Shown here: in pieces, positions 51,614 to 60,112 of the stretch | How positions within the stretch are numbered: position 1 is the first letter of the stretch | How the letters are laid out: every line of letters starts with the position of its first letter | Source: Kribbella rubisoli | GTDB taxonomy: Bacteria; Actinomycetota; Actinomycetes; Propionibacteriales; Kribbellaceae | NCBI RefSeq assembly: GCF_004217145.1 | Contig: NZ_SHKR01000015.1 | Location: 62,001-126,000, forward strand | DNA length: 64,000 bases | Reading direction: 5' to 3' | Made by a program: the position numbers and the translations under genes | The notes under the pieces: model-generated | What the model saw: only the letters and a program-made list of their open reading frames with translations | What the model was told of the DNA's origin: nothing | Databases searched by the model: none

Positions 51614-53590
51614 GTGGCCCTTTCTGAACAGCAACGGATCGTGCTCGAGCGGCTCTCGGAGGTCGCCGTACCGGCGGATGAGTACCCCGCGGCGGTGGGA
51701 GCGGTGGGGTTTGTGGAGCGGGTGCTGGCTGAGGATCGGCCGGACTGGCTGCCGCGGGTCGAGCGGGCCCTGGAGGTGGCTGGGCCTGTGCCGGACCTGG
51801 ATGCGGTGCTGGCGGATGCGGATGGCGCCTGGCTGGTTCGGCTGGTGGCGCAGGGGTACTACGCGGACCTGGCGGCGTGGGGGATGGTCGGGTGGCAGAC
51901 CGGTGACTTCTCGCCGGTGCAGACCGAGCTGACGATCACGCCACGGTCGGCGTTGGCGGATCGGTACGACGCGATCGTGATCGGCTCGGGTGCTGGTGGG
52001 GGAGCGGCGGCGCAGGTGCTCGCGGAGTCGGGCCGGTCGGTGCTCGTCGTCGAGCTGGGGCGCTATCCGACGACGGAATCGCTCACGCACGACCATCTGC
52101 GCAATCCTCGGTCGGTGGCAGGGCTGCCGGCACTGACCGACCCGGATCCTGCTGGTCGGCCCCGGATCTCCGTCGTGGACGGTGTGCGGAGTCAGGTCCT
52201 ACCGCCCGACGGTGGCTGGGGGAACAACGCGTTCACGGTCGGCGGTGGGACGCGCGTGTACGGCGCGCAGGCGTGGCGGTTCGTCCCGCGGGACTTCCGG
52301 ATGGCGACGACGTACGGCGTACCGGAGGGCAGCGCGCTCGCCGACTGGCCGATCTCGTACGACGACCTGGAGCCGTACTACTCGCTGGCCGAGCAGCGGT
52401 TCGGGGTGAGCGGTGGCGGGGCGGACCCGTGGCACGAGCCGCGCTCGATCCCGCTGCCGATGCCGCCGATGCCGCGGACCGGGCCGGCTGAGCTGTTGTC
52501 CGCGGCTGCGGATCGGCTGGGCTGGGGGATCCTCGACGTACCGCTGCTGATCAACTCGGTCGACTACCAAGGGCGTTCAGGCTGCGTGCGGTGTGGGCAG
52601 TGTGTCGGCTTCGCCTGTCCGGTCGACGCGAAGGGCGGGACGCACAACACCGCGCTCCCGGCTGCGCTCGCGACCGGCAACTGCACGCTGGTCACCGAGA
52701 CGACGGCCGAGCGACTGGTCACCGACTCAACTGGCCGGGTCACCGGTGTCGCGCTGGTCGCCGACGGGGGATGGCGGCGGACTGTCTCCTGCAACGAGAT
52801 CGTGGTCTCCGCGGGTGCATCGGAGACGCCGCGGCTGCTGCTGAACAGCGCGCACGACGGCGAGCCGCACGGGATCGGCAACAACCAGGACCAGGTCGGG
52901 CGGCATCTGCAGGCCCACGTGTACGCCGGTGCGATCGGCCTGTTCGAGGACGAGGTGGTCGATCTCGTCGGGCCGGGTGCGTCGATCGCGACCTGCGACT
53001 TCCGGCACGGGAACGACGGGATCATCGGCGGCGGGATGCTCGCGAACGAGTTCGTGCCGACGCCCGCGGCGACGTACGACTATCTGACCGGGGCCGGGCT
53101 CATCCCGCGCGGCGGTCTGGCGAGCAAGCAGGCGATGCGGCACGAGGTACGACGGATGCTCCGTGTGGTCGGACCGATCCAGGAGGTGTCGTCGGCCGAG
53201 TCGCGGGTCCGCGTGGACCCGTCGGTGGTCGACCGGTTCGGCAATCCGGTCGTCGTGACCAGTGGGTCGATCCATCCGGAGGACGTCCGCGCGCACGGCT
53301 TCATGAGCGCCAAGGCCAAGGCATGGCTCGAGGAGGCAGGCGCGATCCGGACCGCGGTCGGCGGCGTCGGCACGCTCGGCCGCGCGAGCAGCGGACAGCA
53401 CCAGGCCGGCTCGTGCCGCATGGGCAACGACCCGGCCCGATCAGTCACAGACCCGCACGGTCGCGTCTGGGGTCACGACAACGTCTGGATCGCCGACGCC
53501 TCGCTCCACGTCACCAACGGCGGCGTGAACCCCGTCCTCACCGTCCTGGCCAACTCCTTGCGGATCGCCGCCCACATAACCCGGGCTTGA
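51614..53590 (+). CDS. GMC oxidoreductase with fused N-terminal domain and a four-cysteine cluster
   Basis: A 658-residue FAD enzyme. Residues 1-110 resemble a gluconate 2-dehydrogenase subunit-3-like helical domain. FAD binds at YDAIVIGSGAGGGAAAQVLAESG (from residue 118). A Cys motif C324-x2-C327-x2-C330-x4-C335 (SGCVRCGQCVGFACPVDAKGG) could hold an iron-sulfur cluster, as suggested for sugar-dehydrogenase relatives. The active-site base region is SGQHQAGSCRMG and the end is NGGVNPVLTVLANSLRIA. Start GTG 51614 follows AAAGGA. It probably oxidises a sugar or polyol and passes electrons on rather than to oxygen. Confidence 0.85.
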   Translation: MALSEQQRIVLERLSEVAVPADEYPAAVGAVGFVERVLAEDRPDWLPRVERALEVAGPVPDLDAVLADADGAWLVRLVAQGYYADLAAWGMVGWQTGDFSPVQTELTITPRSALADRYDAIVIGSGAGGGAAAQVLAESGRSVLVVELGRYPTTESLTHDHLRNPRSVAGLPALTDPDPAGRPRISVVDGVRSQVLPPDGGWGNNAFTVGGGTRVYGAQAWRFVPRDFRMATTYGVPEGSALADWPISYDDLEPYYSLAEQRFGVSGGGADPWHEPRSIPLPMPPMPRTGPAELLSAAADRLGWGILDVPLLINSVDYQGRSGCVRCGQCVGFACPVDAKGGTHNTALPAALATGNCTLVTETTAERLVTDSTGRVTGVALVADGGWRRTVSCNEIVVSAGASETPRLLLNSAHDGEPHGIGNNQDQVGRHLQAHVYAGAIGLFEDEVVDLVGPGASIATCDFRHGNDGIIGGGMLANEFVPTPAATYDYLTGAGLIPRGGLASKQAMRHEVRRMLRVVGPIQEVSSAESRVRVDPSVVDRFGNPVVVTSGSIHPEDVRAHGFMSAKAKAWLEEAGAIRTAVGGVGTLGRASSGQHQAGSCRMGNDPARSVTDPHGRVWGHDNVWIADASLHVTNGGVNPVLTVLANSLRIAAHITRA

Positions 53591-53596
53591 GCCGCC

Positions 53597-53657
53597 GCTG
53601 ACGGGTTGTTTGCGTGCTGACGTGTTGTATGCCGCCAGCGGCGAAACAACCCGCCAG
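53597..53657. repeat. Palindromic element with repeated unit between convergent genes
   Basis: The unit GCTGACGGGTTGTTTGC (53597-53613) recurs as GCTGACGTGTTGTATGC (53616-53632), and its inverted form AAACAACCCGCCAG is at 53644-53657. The outer pair has 13 of 14 complementary bases. It sits 7 bp after the GMC stop, so it is probably a bidirectional terminator. Same two-direct, one-inverted plan as the element at 32060, with unrelated sequence. Confidence 0.65.
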
Positions 53658-53662
53658 TCGGG

Positions 53663-54181
53663 TCAACCCAGGACGCGGGAGATGCCGACGCCGCTGCGGG
53701 CGTCGCGGCCGTACTTCTCGATCTCGGCGGCCAGGTTCAGGCGGGCGATGCCGGTCTTGTTGCGGTCGTCGTCGGTGAGCAGGTCGGCCGGGATGATCCA
53801 GACGATCTCGAACTCGAGCCCGTCGGGGTCCTTGCCGTACAGCGACTTCGTCGTCCCGTGGTCCGAGGCGCCGACGAGCGCGTCGTGCTCGCTCAACTTG
53901 CCGGCCAGGTCCTCGAGGTCGCCGAGCGTGTCGACCTCCCAGGCCAGGTGGTACAGCCCGACCGTCGTCCGGCCCGCACCGGACGAACCCGCCTGCGACC
54001 CGATCTGGAACAGCCCGAGGTCGTGGTCGTTGCTCGACCCCGGCGCCCGGAGGAACGCCGCGCCCGGGATCGCGTCACCGGACTCGGTGTAGCCGAAGCC
54101 GAGGACGTCTCGGTAGAACGCGACGCTCGCCGCGACGTCGCGCACGTACAGGACCGCGTGGTTCAACCGGAAGATCGCCAT
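53663..54181 (-). CDS. VOC family (glyoxalase/dioxygenase-type) protein
   Basis: A 172-residue protein beginning MAIFRLNHAVLYVRDVAASVAFYRDVLGF, the vicinal-oxygen-chelate opening with first metal His in NHAVLYV. A second module has YHLAWEVDTLGDLEDLAGKL (His) and KDPDGLEFEIVW (Glu), giving the metal triad of extradiol dioxygenase-like folds. ATG 54181. A MarR-type palindrome lies 13 bp upstream. Substrate likely a catechol or reactive aldehyde; not decidable. Confidence 0.87.
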   Translation of the reverse strand: MAIFRLNHAVLYVRDVAASVAFYRDVLGFGYTESGDAIPGAAFLRAPGSSNDHDLGLFQIGSQAGSSGAGRTTVGLYHLAWEVDTLGDLEDLAGKLSEHDALVGASDHGTTKSLYGKDPDGLEFEIVWIIPADLLTDDDRNKTGIARLNLAAEIEKYGRDARSGVGISRVLG

Positions 54182-54193
54182 ACCCACGATAAT

Positions 54194-54209
54194 AGTTGAG
54201 AACTCAACT
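54194..54209. promoter_or_regulatory. MarR-type operator palindrome
   Basis: AGTTGAGAACTCAACT has perfect 7-base arms around AA and lies just upstream of the VOC gene. This TTGAG..CTCAA form is typical of MarR-family sites. No MarR gene is in the window; the regulator must be elsewhere. Confidence 0.6.
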
Positions 54210-54214
54210 TGAGA

Positions 54215-54928
54215 CTAGCGACGGCGCCGCGGCTTCTGCTGCCGGGGGTTCGACGCGGCCTTCTTGCCCGGAGCTGCCTTCTTCGGAGCTGCCTTCTTCG
54301 GAGCTGCCTTCTTCGGTGTTCTCGGCGCCTTCGGTGCCGGGCCGCGGGTGCTGTTGACGGTCCGGCCGCGGACGATGCCGATCAGATGCTCGACCAGCTC
54401 ACTGGTCTCGGCCTCCGGCCAGCTCAGCGCGACCTGCGACTCGGGTACGCCGGTCAGCGGCCGGTACGTCAGGTCCTTGCGATGGTGCAACCGCGCCAAC
54501 GACTGCGGTACGACGAGCAGCCCCGTGCCCATGGCAACCAACTCGATCGCGTCCCCGGTGCGCGCCGGCCGTTCCTCGATGAGCCGCCCCGGCGGCCGCT
54601 CCCAGTCGAGTACGTCGTCCTGCGCGTGCAGCATGAGCTCGTCGGCGAGGTCGTCGACGGTGATCTCTTCGGCGGCCGTGATCACGTGGTCCTTGGGCAC
54701 CACGACGACGGTCTGCTCGACGTACAGCGGGATGGCGTGCAAGCCGGTGCGGTCGATCGGCAGGCGCAGGAGCACCGCGTCGGCCTCGCCACGGCGTACC
54801 AGGTCGGGCGCATCCGCGGCGGTGACCTGGATCAGCTCCAGCGGGACGCGGGGGAGGCGCTCGGCCCAGAGCCGGACCCACTTGGCTGGGGTCACGCCGG
54901 GAACGTAGCCCAGCCGGAATCCGGTCAC
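54215..54928 (-). CDS. LysR substrate-binding-domain protein without helix-turn-helix, with Lys/Ala-rich tail
   Basis: A 237-residue protein. Residues 1-185 are the LysR effector-binding fold (MTGFRLGYVPGVTPAKWVRLWAERLP, GEADAVLLRLPID, LYVEQTVVVVPKDH, AIELVAMGTGLLVVPQSLARL). The DNA-binding domain is absent. The tail is strongly basic with repeats of AAPKK encoded by three identical 15-bp units (54270-54314), ending QQKPRRRR, like histone-H1-type or nucleoid-associated tails. It is divergent from the DUF5997 gene, a pairing seen in many actinobacteria. It may bind DNA through the tail while sensing a ligand. Confidence 0.85.
   Translation of the reverse strand: MTGFRLGYVPGVTPAKWVRLWAERLPRVPLELIQVTAADAPDLVRRGEADAVLLRLPIDRTGLHAIPLYVEQTVVVVPKDHVITAAEEITVDDLADELMLHAQDDVLDWERPPGRLIEERPARTGDAIELVAMGTGLLVVPQSLARLHHRKDLTYRPLTGVPESQVALSWPEAETSELVEHLIGIVRGRTVNSTRGPAPKAPRTPKKAAPKKAAPKKAAPGKKAASNPRQQKPRRRR
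54270..54314. repeat. Three identical 15-bp tandem repeats inside the LysR-like gene
   Basis: GGAGCTGCCTTCTTC is repeated exactly at 54270, 54285 and 54300. On the coding strand each unit encodes a KKAAP-type pentapeptide of the basic tail. The exact copies suggest recent slippage and possible length variation between strains. Confidence 0.85.
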
Positions 54929-54961
54929 GGCTCACAGGTTACCGGGCGTTACCCTGCTGTC

Positions 54962-55345
54962 ATGACAGCGCGCAAGGCACCCCAGAAGACTTCGCAGACG
55001 ATGAAGCCCTCGACGGCGGCGAAGAAACTGGACGTGTACCTCCCGGCCACCCCGGCGGAGTTCCAGGAGGGCGTCGTATCGCGCGACGAGCTGAACGCGC
55101 TGCAGACCGACCCGCCCGAATGGCTCCAGGAGCTCCGCCGGACCGGCCCGCACCCACGTTCCGTGGTGGCAGCCAGGCTCGGCGTCTCAATCAGCGGCCT
55201 GGCCCGCGCCGGCATCACCGAGGCCCTGACCACGGACGACATCGAGGCGATCCGCGCCGACAACCCCGACTGGCTCGAACACGAACGCACCACCCAAGCC
55301 GAAGTCCGCCGCCAGGCCGCCGAACAGAAGAAGCAGAAGTCTTAG
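54962..55345 (+). CDS. DUF5997 family protein
   Basis: A 127-residue actinobacterial protein. The start MTARKAPQKTSQTMKPSTAAK is followed by KLDVYLPATPAEFQEGVVSRDELNALQTDPPEWLQELRR, the family hallmark, and by a second P-W-L segment DNPDWLEHER. VVAARLGVSISGLARAGI resembles a helix-turn-helix. Function unknown; its constant partner is the divergent LysR-like gene. The longer frame running in from 54209 overlaps that gene and is not coding. Confidence 0.85.
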   Translation: MTARKAPQKTSQTMKPSTAAKKLDVYLPATPAEFQEGVVSRDELNALQTDPPEWLQELRRTGPHPRSVVAARLGVSISGLARAGITEALTTDDIEAIRADNPDWLEHERTTQAEVRRQAAEQKKQKS

Positions 55346-55392
55346 AGACCGACCCGGGGCTCGGTTCCGGAATCCGTTCTTTCTCTGGTGCT

Positions 55393-56133
55393 TCAGCTGA
55401 TGCGGACGCGGAGGCGGCGGAAGCCTTTGCCCTTGCTTTCCATCTTGACTACTTCCAGTTGGCCGATCAGGGCGGTTGACGCCACGTGGGTGCCGCCGTC
55501 GGCTTGGGTGTCCAGGCCGGCGATGTCGACGATGCGGACGATCTCGATGTCGGGTGGGAGCAGGTTCGTCGCGGTTCGGATGATGTCCGGGATCGCGAAC
55601 GCCTCCTCGCGCGGCAGGTTGCTGACTGTGATCCGGCGGTCGGTGCGGATCTCCGCGTTCACCGCCTCCGCGACGCGCTCCTTGAAGTCAGGCGGTACGT
55701 CGGCCAGGTCGAAGTCCATCCGCGCGGACAGCGGCTCCATGTTCCCGCCCGTCACGAGCGCCCCGAAGTCGCGGAACACTACCCCGGTCAGCACGTGCAG
55801 CCCGGAGTGGGTCCGCATCAGCTGAGTACGCCGTTCGTCGTCGAGCGCCCCGCGCACCGCCGTACCGACCGGCGGGACCGGGTCGCCGTCCTGGGGGACC
55901 AGATACAGGTCGTCGCCGCGGACCGTCCCCACGATCCGGGTCCGTACGCCGCCCCACAGCAGCACGCCCTCGTCCGGCGGTTGCCCGCCGCCACCGGGAT
56001 AGAACGCGGACCGGTCGAGCACGATCCCGCGCTCCGGATCCACCCCGACGACCGTCGCGTCCCACTCCCGCACCGACGCATCGTCCAGATCCAGCCGATG
56101 CGTGTGCCCGTGCTGATTCCCCTCGCCGCTCAT
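55393..56133 (-). CDS. AlaX-type trans-editing domain protein
   Basis: A 246-residue relative of the alanyl-tRNA synthetase editing domain, acting alone to hydrolyse Ser- or Gly-mischarged tRNA-Ala. Landmarks are DRSAFYPGGGGQPPDEG, RTHSGLHVLTGVVF (HxxxH zinc ligands) and DTQADGGTHVASTALIGQ, where the second metal motif has Asp in place of the usual Cys, a form common in bacterial AlaX-M proteins. ATG 56133 was chosen because the family homology starts there. Divergent from the sugar-kinase locus. Confidence 0.87.
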   Translation of the reverse strand: MSGEGNQHGHTHRLDLDDASVREWDATVVGVDPERGIVLDRSAFYPGGGGQPPDEGVLLWGGVRTRIVGTVRGDDLYLVPQDGDPVPPVGTAVRGALDDERRTQLMRTHSGLHVLTGVVFRDFGALVTGGNMEPLSARMDFDLADVPPDFKERVAEAVNAEIRTDRRITVSNLPREEAFAIPDIIRTATNLLPPDIEIVRIVDIAGLDTQADGGTHVASTALIGQLEVVKMESKGKGFRRLRVRIS

Positions 56134-56170
56134 AGCTCCCGAATCTAGCAACCCTTGTCGTCGCTCGCCT

Positions 56171-56195
56171 AAGTTTGTTAAGCTGCCGAACATAG
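56171..56195. promoter_or_regulatory. Probable ROK-regulator box upstream of the kinase gene
   Basis: A 25-bp box with core TGTTAAGCTGCCGAACA (TGTT..AACA arms). It matches 20 of 25 positions in 61351-61375 in front of the sugar-phosphate isomerase gene. The two boxes face the two transcription units on either side of the ROK regulator gene. Confidence 0.7.
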
Positions 56196-56289
56196 CGAGC
56201 AGAACGATTGAGGTGCTCGCCACGCTGAATGTCCGCAGGTATGGGGCTCTCCTCTCTTGAGGACCAATCGAGGGTTCGGTGATCGAACG

Positions 56290-57207
56290 ATGGCAGCTGC
56301 CTCGCCCCACCCGCGGGAGGTCGTCGGCGTTGATGTCGGCGGCACCAAGACCCACTTCGCGCTCGGGTACGGCGAGAGCGTCACGAAGGAGTGGACCGTG
56401 AGTACGCCGACCTGGCGAACGCACTCGCTCCGTGACAACGCGGTAGGACTGCACCGCCTCATCAGCGAATGGCTCGGCCCGCAGGCGCTGCGTCTCCCAT
56501 TGGTCGTCGGCGCACATGGTTGCGACAGCACCGAGCAGTGCGACGACTTCGCGGCCGCCCTCCGCCAGTACTTCGTCGGCGGTGTCCTGGTCGTCAACGA
56601 TGCCGAGCTGCTCGTCCCGGCCGCGGCTCAGCGCGACGGCATCGGGCTGATCGCGGGCACCGGGTCGATCGCGGTCGCGCGGATGGATGGACGACTGGTC
56701 ACCGCCGGCGGCTGGGGCTGGGTTCTCGGCGACGAGGGCGGCGCGGCAGGCCTGGTACGCGAGGCCGCACGCGCGGTGCTCGGCCAGCTGGACAGCGGCG
56801 AGCCGGCCGACCCTCTCGGTAGGCGACTCCTTACCGTCTTCGAGGCCACCGACGGGGCCCAACTGGCGATGGCAGTCACTGCCTCGACCTCGCCCGCGTG
56901 GCTCGGCGAGTGGGCCATCGAGATCTTCGACGCCGCCGACGAAGGTTCGGCGTTGGCTGTCGAGGTCATCCGCGAAGCCGGGCGGCAACTGGCAGCTCTC
57001 GTCGATCGGTTGCTGCACCGCGGTGTCGCCGCCGACCAAGTCGTTGCCGGAGGCAGCGTGTTGCTCGGGCAAGGCCGGCTGCACGACGCGTTCGTGGCTG
57101 CTCTTCGCGGACGCCACCCGGACGTGACCGTCCACCTTCTTGATCGTGCACCGGTCCTCGGAGCTCTCGCTCTCGGAGACAGCCTGACAGCACTGAAGGG
57201 ATCTTGA
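56290..57207 (+). CDS. BadF/N-acetylglucosamine-kinase-type sugar kinase
   Basis: A 305-residue kinase of the BadF/BcrA ATPase family. The phosphate loop is VVGVDVGGTKTHFALG, ATP-site segments are VVNDAELLVPAA and LIAGTGSIAVARMDG, and the adenosine motif is VVAGGSVLLGQG. It phosphorylates an amino sugar or N-acetyl amino sugar in the cytoplasm. It starts a transcript with the SIS gene. Start ATG 56290 was chosen by homology; the ribosome site is poor. Confidence 0.87.
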   Translation: MAAASPHPREVVGVDVGGTKTHFALGYGESVTKEWTVSTPTWRTHSLRDNAVGLHRLISEWLGPQALRLPLVVGAHGCDSTEQCDDFAAALRQYFVGGVLVVNDAELLVPAAAQRDGIGLIAGTGSIAVARMDGRLVTAGGWGWVLGDEGGAAGLVREAARAVLGQLDSGEPADPLGRRLLTVFEATDGAQLAMAVTASTSPAWLGEWAIEIFDAADEGSALAVEVIREAGRQLAALVDRLLHRGVAADQVVAGGSVLLGQGRLHDAFVAALRGRHPDVTVHLLDRAPVLGALALGDSLTALKGS

Positions 57208-58223
57208 TGGACTACTACGAAGCGGTCGCCGGCCAGCCGTCGGCGTTGGAGCGTTCGGCCGCCGCCGTACGGACGCAGCTCTACGACCTCGATCTCGACG
57301 CCTGGCGGCAGGGAACGTTCGGCGTGGTGTCGATGGGCGCAAGCACCCACGCCGGCAATGCCCTGGTCTTCCGGCTGGCGCACGACCGGCGGCGAGCGGT
57401 CAACTTGGCCGGGTCGGATGCGGTCGCGCTGGCTCGCTCGGGTCTGCTGGCGGGGCCGGCCGATTCGTACCTGTTCATCTCCGAAGGCGGTCGCAGCCGG
57501 GAGACGATCGAGGCCGCCGATCTGGTCCCGGTGGGCGCCAAGCTTGGACTGACCAACGTTCCGGACGGGCCGATGGCGGCGCATGTCGATGCGATCGTGG
57601 CGCTGGAGGCGGGGGAGGACAGCCGGGTCTATACCGTCGGCTACACGACGACTTTGCAGGCGTGTGGACTGCTGGCCGATGTCCTGGTCGGCAGGGACGA
57701 CGGTGATGACTGGCATCGCTTGCCGGAGTTGGCGTCGCGCACGCTGGACCGTCAGGCGTCGGCCGCCTCGGAGGCAGCGGCGGTGTTCGCCCTGGCCGAA
57801 TCGATCGACGTCGTCGGTGCGGCCGGGTCGTACGCCGCAGCAGCCGAGGCCGCGTTGTTGCTCCGGGAGTCGACCAGGATCTGCACCTCGACGTACGAGA
57901 CGTATCAGTATCTGCACGGTCCGATGGAGCCGCTGAGGCCGTCGGCGAATGCCTGTCTGCTGATCGGGGACGGCCGTGAAGTGACCCTTGCGCAATACCT
58001 TGCGCGGGCCGGGATTCCGACCGTCCTGGTGACGCCGGCATCGGTCGACGAAGCGGACAACCTCGTCGTGATGACGGTGCCTCAGGCACCGACCATGTCC
58101 CGCGCCGTGCTGGAAATTCTGCCGGTGCAGTTGCTCGCCGGTGAGATGGCGCGGCTGCGCGGCCTGGCGATCGACGGGTTCCTCCATCACCAGGACGACA
58201 CCAAGGTGCCGGCCCGAACCTAG
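57207..58223 (+). CDS. SIS-domain sugar-phosphate isomerase/deaminase-like protein
   Basis: A 338-residue protein with two SIS domains, each with the sugar-phosphate-binding Ser/Thr loop: SMGASTHAGNALVF, FISEGGRSRETIEA and VVGAAGSYAAAAEAALLLRE. It resembles the AgaS/GlmS isomerase module for aminosugar phosphates. Its ATG overlaps the kinase stop by one base (TGATG), with GAAGGG upstream. Likely acts on the product of the kinase, isomerising or deaminating it. Confidence 0.85.
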   Translation: MDYYEAVAGQPSALERSAAAVRTQLYDLDLDAWRQGTFGVVSMGASTHAGNALVFRLAHDRRRAVNLAGSDAVALARSGLLAGPADSYLFISEGGRSRETIEAADLVPVGAKLGLTNVPDGPMAAHVDAIVALEAGEDSRVYTVGYTTTLQACGLLADVLVGRDDGDDWHRLPELASRTLDRQASAASEAAAVFALAESIDVVGAAGSYAAAAEAALLLRESTRICTSTYETYQYLHGPMEPLRPSANACLLIGDGREVTLAQYLARAGIPTVLVTPASVDEADNLVVMTVPQAPTMSRAVLEILPVQLLAGEMARLRGLAIDGFLHHQDDTKVPART

Positions 58224-58231
58224 GAGATGCG

Positions 58232-60112
58232 ATGGCGAGCAGTCACCCGCTCGACCCGGTTTCGGCCGACGAGTACACAGCAGCACGCGCCGTACTGGAC
58301 GACGCCGGGCTGTTGAAGCCGACCACCCGGTTCGCGTACGTCGGCCTGGAAGAGCCACCCAAGCGCGAAGTCCTGGACGGTACGTCGACCGAGCGCCGGA
58401 TCCGGGCGTACCTGATCGATGTCGCCACCGGCGAGCTCGCTGATGTGGTGGTGTCCATAAGCCGCGGTGAGGTGATCCGGCAACGGAAGCTCGACCCCGC
58501 GCGGGACGGCCAGCTGCCGATTCTCGACGAGGACTTCGCTCGGGTCGACGAGATCGTGCACGCGGACCCCGAGTGGCAGAAGGCAGTACTGCGTCGTGGC
58601 GTGACCGACCTGTCGACGGTCCGTGTGTGCCCGCTGACGGCCGGCTGGTACGGGCACGCCGGCGAGGAAGGCCGCCGGATCGTCCGGGTGCTCGCGTTCG
58701 TCCAGGAGCACGAGTCGGATCTCGCGTGGGCCCATCCGATCGACGGCCTGGCGGCGTACGTCGATCTGGTCGAAGGACGCGTGTACCAGCTGATCGACGA
58801 GGCCGACCTGCCGATCCCGGCGGAGTCCGGTGACTACTCCGCCGTCGAGCCGCGCACCACGTTGAAGCCGATCGAGATCACCCAGCCGGACGGGCCGAGC
58901 TTCACCCTGGACGGCCACCTGCTGGAGTGGCAGAACTGGTCTGTTCGCATCGGCTTCGACGCCCGCGAGGGCCTCACCCTGCACCAGCTCGGCGTCGACG
59001 GCCGACCGGTGATCTATCGCGCCTCGGTCCCCGAGATGGTCGTCCCGTACGGCGATCCCGGGCCGGCGCGCTATTTCCAGACGTACTTCGACAACGGCGA
59101 GTACCTGATCGGCAAGTTCGCCAACTCGCTCGAACTCGGCTGCGACTGTCTGGGCGAGATCGCCTACCTGGACGCGATCGTTGCTGATGACAACGGTCGG
59201 CCGAAGACGATCCGCAACGCCGTCTGCATCCACGAGGAGGACGTCGGCATCCTGTGGAAGCACACCGACATCTTCAACGGATCCTCCCAGACGCGGCGGC
59301 AGCGCCGGCTGGTGATCTCGTTCTTCACCACGGTCGGCAACTACGACTACGGCTACTACTGGTACCTGTACCTGGACGGCACGATCGAGCTGGAGATCAA
59401 GCTGACCGGGGTGATCTGGACCTCCAGCGACCCGCAGGACTATCGGTACGGCGCGGAGGTCGCGCCCGGGCTCGGCGCCCCGGCACATCAACACCTGTTC
59501 GGCGTACGGCTGGACATGATGGTGGACGGGACGACGAACGCGGTCGACGAGATCGACGTCCAAGGGCAGCCGATCGGGCCCGACAATCCGTACGGCAATG
59601 CCCTGACCCGAACGATCACCCGGCTGCCGAAAGAGACCGACGCGACCCGCCTGGCAAGCACCGAACACGGCCGGGTCTGGAGCATTGTCAACACCGAGCA
59701 GAACAACCGGCTCGGACGGCCGACCGCGTACACCTTGCATCCGCAGCCGGCCCCGCCGCTGCTCGCGGCCGAATCATCGACGCTGCACCGTCGGGCCGCG
59801 TTCGCCACCAAGCATCTCTGGGTCACGCGGTACGACCCGGACGAGCGGTATCCGGCGGGGGACTACGTCAACCAGCATCCGGGCGGCGCCGGACTGCCCA
59901 GCTACATCGCGGCCGACCGCGCCATCGACGGCGAGGACATCGTCGTCTGGCACACGTTCGGGCCCACGCACTTCCCTCGCACAGAGGACTGGCCGGTCAT
60001 GCCGGTCGACCGCTGCGGATTCACCCTGCGGCCGTCAGGGTTCTTCGACCGCAACCCCACGCTCGACGTACCGGCGCCGGAGAGTCGGCACTGCCATGAC
60101 CACGTCAGGTAA
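58232..60112 (+). CDS. Copper amine oxidase
   Basis: A 626-residue quinoprotein that oxidises primary amines to aldehydes with release of ammonia and H2O2. The topaquinone precursor is Tyr371 in VGNYDYGYYWY. The catalytic base is Asp287 in YFDNGEY. The copper ligands are His419 and His421 in HQHLFGVRLDM and His580 in THFPRTEDW. No signal peptide is visible, unusual but known in Arthrobacter-type enzymes. It follows the SIS gene by 8 bp, so the amine may come from the same substrate. Its 3' end overlaps the ROK gene by 8 bp. Confidence 0.95.
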   Translation: MASSHPLDPVSADEYTAARAVLDDAGLLKPTTRFAYVGLEEPPKREVLDGTSTERRIRAYLIDVATGELADVVVSISRGEVIRQRKLDPARDGQLPILDEDFARVDEIVHADPEWQKAVLRRGVTDLSTVRVCPLTAGWYGHAGEEGRRIVRVLAFVQEHESDLAWAHPIDGLAAYVDLVEGRVYQLIDEADLPIPAESGDYSAVEPRTTLKPIEITQPDGPSFTLDGHLLEWQNWSVRIGFDAREGLTLHQLGVDGRPVIYRASVPEMVVPYGDPGPARYFQTYFDNGEYLIGKFANSLELGCDCLGEIAYLDAIVADDNGRPKTIRNAVCIHEEDVGILWKHTDIFNGSSQTRRQRRLVISFFTTVGNYDYGYYWYLYLDGTIELEIKLTGVIWTSSDPQDYRYGAEVAPGLGAPAHQHLFGVRLDMMVDGTTNAVDEIDVQGQPIGPDNPYGNALTRTITRLPKETDATRLASTEHGRVWSIVNTEQNNRLGRPTAYTLHPQPAPPLLAAESSTLHRRAAFATKHLWVTRYDPDERYPAGDYVNQHPGGAGLPSYIAADRAIDGEDIVVWHTFGPTHFPRTEDWPVMPVDRCGFTLRPSGFFDRNPTLDVPAPESRHCHDHVR

